Assembly: GCF_004331735.1 (NCBI RefSeq)
Contig: NZ_SJSO01000022.1
Coordinates: 33,681-97,680 of the forward strand
DNA length: 64,000 nt
Source: Pedobacter psychrodurus
Lineage (GTDB): Bacteria; Bacteroidota; Bacteroidia; Sphingobacteriales; Sphingobacteriaceae
Direction: 5' to 3'
This document shows positions 63,702-64,000 of this stretch, piece after piece. Each line of letters opens with the position of its first letter. Positions within the stretch are counted from its first letter, which is position 1. Made by a program: the position numbers and the translations under genes. Under the pieces are notes generated by a model. The model was not told the DNA's origin. It searched no databases and saw nothing but the letters and a program-made list of their open reading frames with translations.

Positions 63702-64000
63702 GGGGCTGACTAAAAAGGGTATAAGAAAGTACAGCCGTTGCTTGAAAAAGCAGCGGCTGTTTAGTAAATTTAAGTGCGAAAGAAATTTACTATATGGCTA
63801 AGATACAAAGTTCAGCACAATTCAAAAGCTACCAACCTCAACAAATTCTATTATTACCTCCTTCGCTTGATGAGTTAATCGAAGAACATGATCTTGTAAG
63901 GGTGGTTAACCTTGTTGTTGATTCGCTGGATATCAGCGGGCTGATCAACCAATACAAAGGCGGTGGAACAACAGCTTATCATCCGCGGATGTTATTGAAG
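63702..64000 (+). mobile_element. Left end of an IS1182-like insertion sequence (cut by the window)
   Basis: GGGGCTGACTAAAAAGGG at 63702 resembles the terminal repeat of IS1182-type elements. A hairpin at 63731-63760 (ACAGCCGTTGCTT pairing with AAGCAGCGGCTGT) lies between the end and the transposase start, a common guard against outside transcription. The right end lies outside the window. Confidence 0.65.
63794..64000 (+). CDS. IS1182-like transposase, N-terminal part (runs off the right edge)
   Basis: An ATG at 63794 opens 69 residues without a stop: MAKIQSSAQFKSYQPQQ, LLPPSLDELIEEHDLVRVVN and YHPRMLLK. This N-terminal domain, with the phrase on Pro-Pro-Ser-Leu and the HPRMLLK end, is characteristic of IS1182-type (IS4/DDE group) transposases. 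The catalytic DDE part lies to the right of the window. The gene is downstream of the AraC gene and of a terminator, so it is probably expressed from its own weak promoter. Confidence 0.82.
   Translation, partial: MAKIQSSAQFKSYQPQQILLLPPSLDELIEEHDLVRVVNLVVDSLDISGLINQYKGGGTTAYHPRMLLK

Noticed and set aside
1..64000. tRNA or rRNA genes
   Set aside because: No cloverleaf pattern or rRNA sequence was seen in the intergenic spaces, but a tool-based scan was not possible.

Overview
The window looks like a chromosomal segment of a Bacteroidota bacterium of the Pedobacter/Sphingobacteriaceae type. The signs are moderate-to-low GC, three SusC/SusD pairs, many signal-peptide glycoside hydrolases, the conserved order rpmB-rpmG-DUF4295-(ftsY)-rimO, few Shine-Dalgarno sequences, and promoter-like TTG / TAnnTTTG pairs. 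The genus is inferred from gene content, not from a marker search.

Region 1 (1-21,000, all on the minus strand) is a large glycan/glycoprotein-utilisation locus. Read in the direction of transcription it holds: a SusC/SusD pair, a decayed LacI regulator, a second SusC/SusD pair, an intact LacI regulator, a glutaminase-like six-hairpin enzyme, a GH92 alpha-mannosidase, a ROK sugar kinase, two secreted PF04450-type zinc metalloproteases, and the start of a second GH92. The SusC-SusD-LacI block is a tandem duplication, and one LacI copy has died through several frameshifts and stop codons. LacI-type operators built around TAAAACGTTTTA or close variants precede most of the genes, so they probably form one regulon. 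Mannosidases plus proteases suggest mannose-rich glycoproteins as substrate (inference).

Region 2 (21,100-34,500) holds lpxB, a small membrane protein, surE, an M16 peptidase, a GH130 phosphorylase-type enzyme, a CsbD protein, an unrelated SusC/SusD pair, an M57-like metalloprotease lipoprotein, and the orphan 3' end of a further SusD with a strong terminator.

Region 3 (34,500-54,300) is mostly housekeeping: acs, rpmB, rpmG, a DUF4295 protein, a PIN-domain toxin-antitoxin pair wedged in front of ftsY, rimO, gpsA, an HlyD/TolC efflux pair, a polysaccharide deacetylase with a heptanucleotide tandem repeat inside its coding region, and two different aconitases in a row. Two arrays of long direct repeats (about 330 bp x3 at 41.2-42.3 kb and about 321 bp x3 at 53.1-53.8 kb) share a core of about 95 bp in opposite orientation. 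They are the least explained elements here.

Region 4 (54,300-63,660) has a GH1 beta-glucosidase and a four-gene cluster resembling Planctomycete-type modules: a DUF2231/cytochrome/LRR membrane protein, a sugar phosphate isomerase/epimerase, a DUF1501 protein, and a DUF1549/DUF1553 cytochrome protein. A divergent AraC regulator follows. Similar 24-bp palindromes lie at both ends of this cluster. The window closes inside an IS1182-like insertion sequence.
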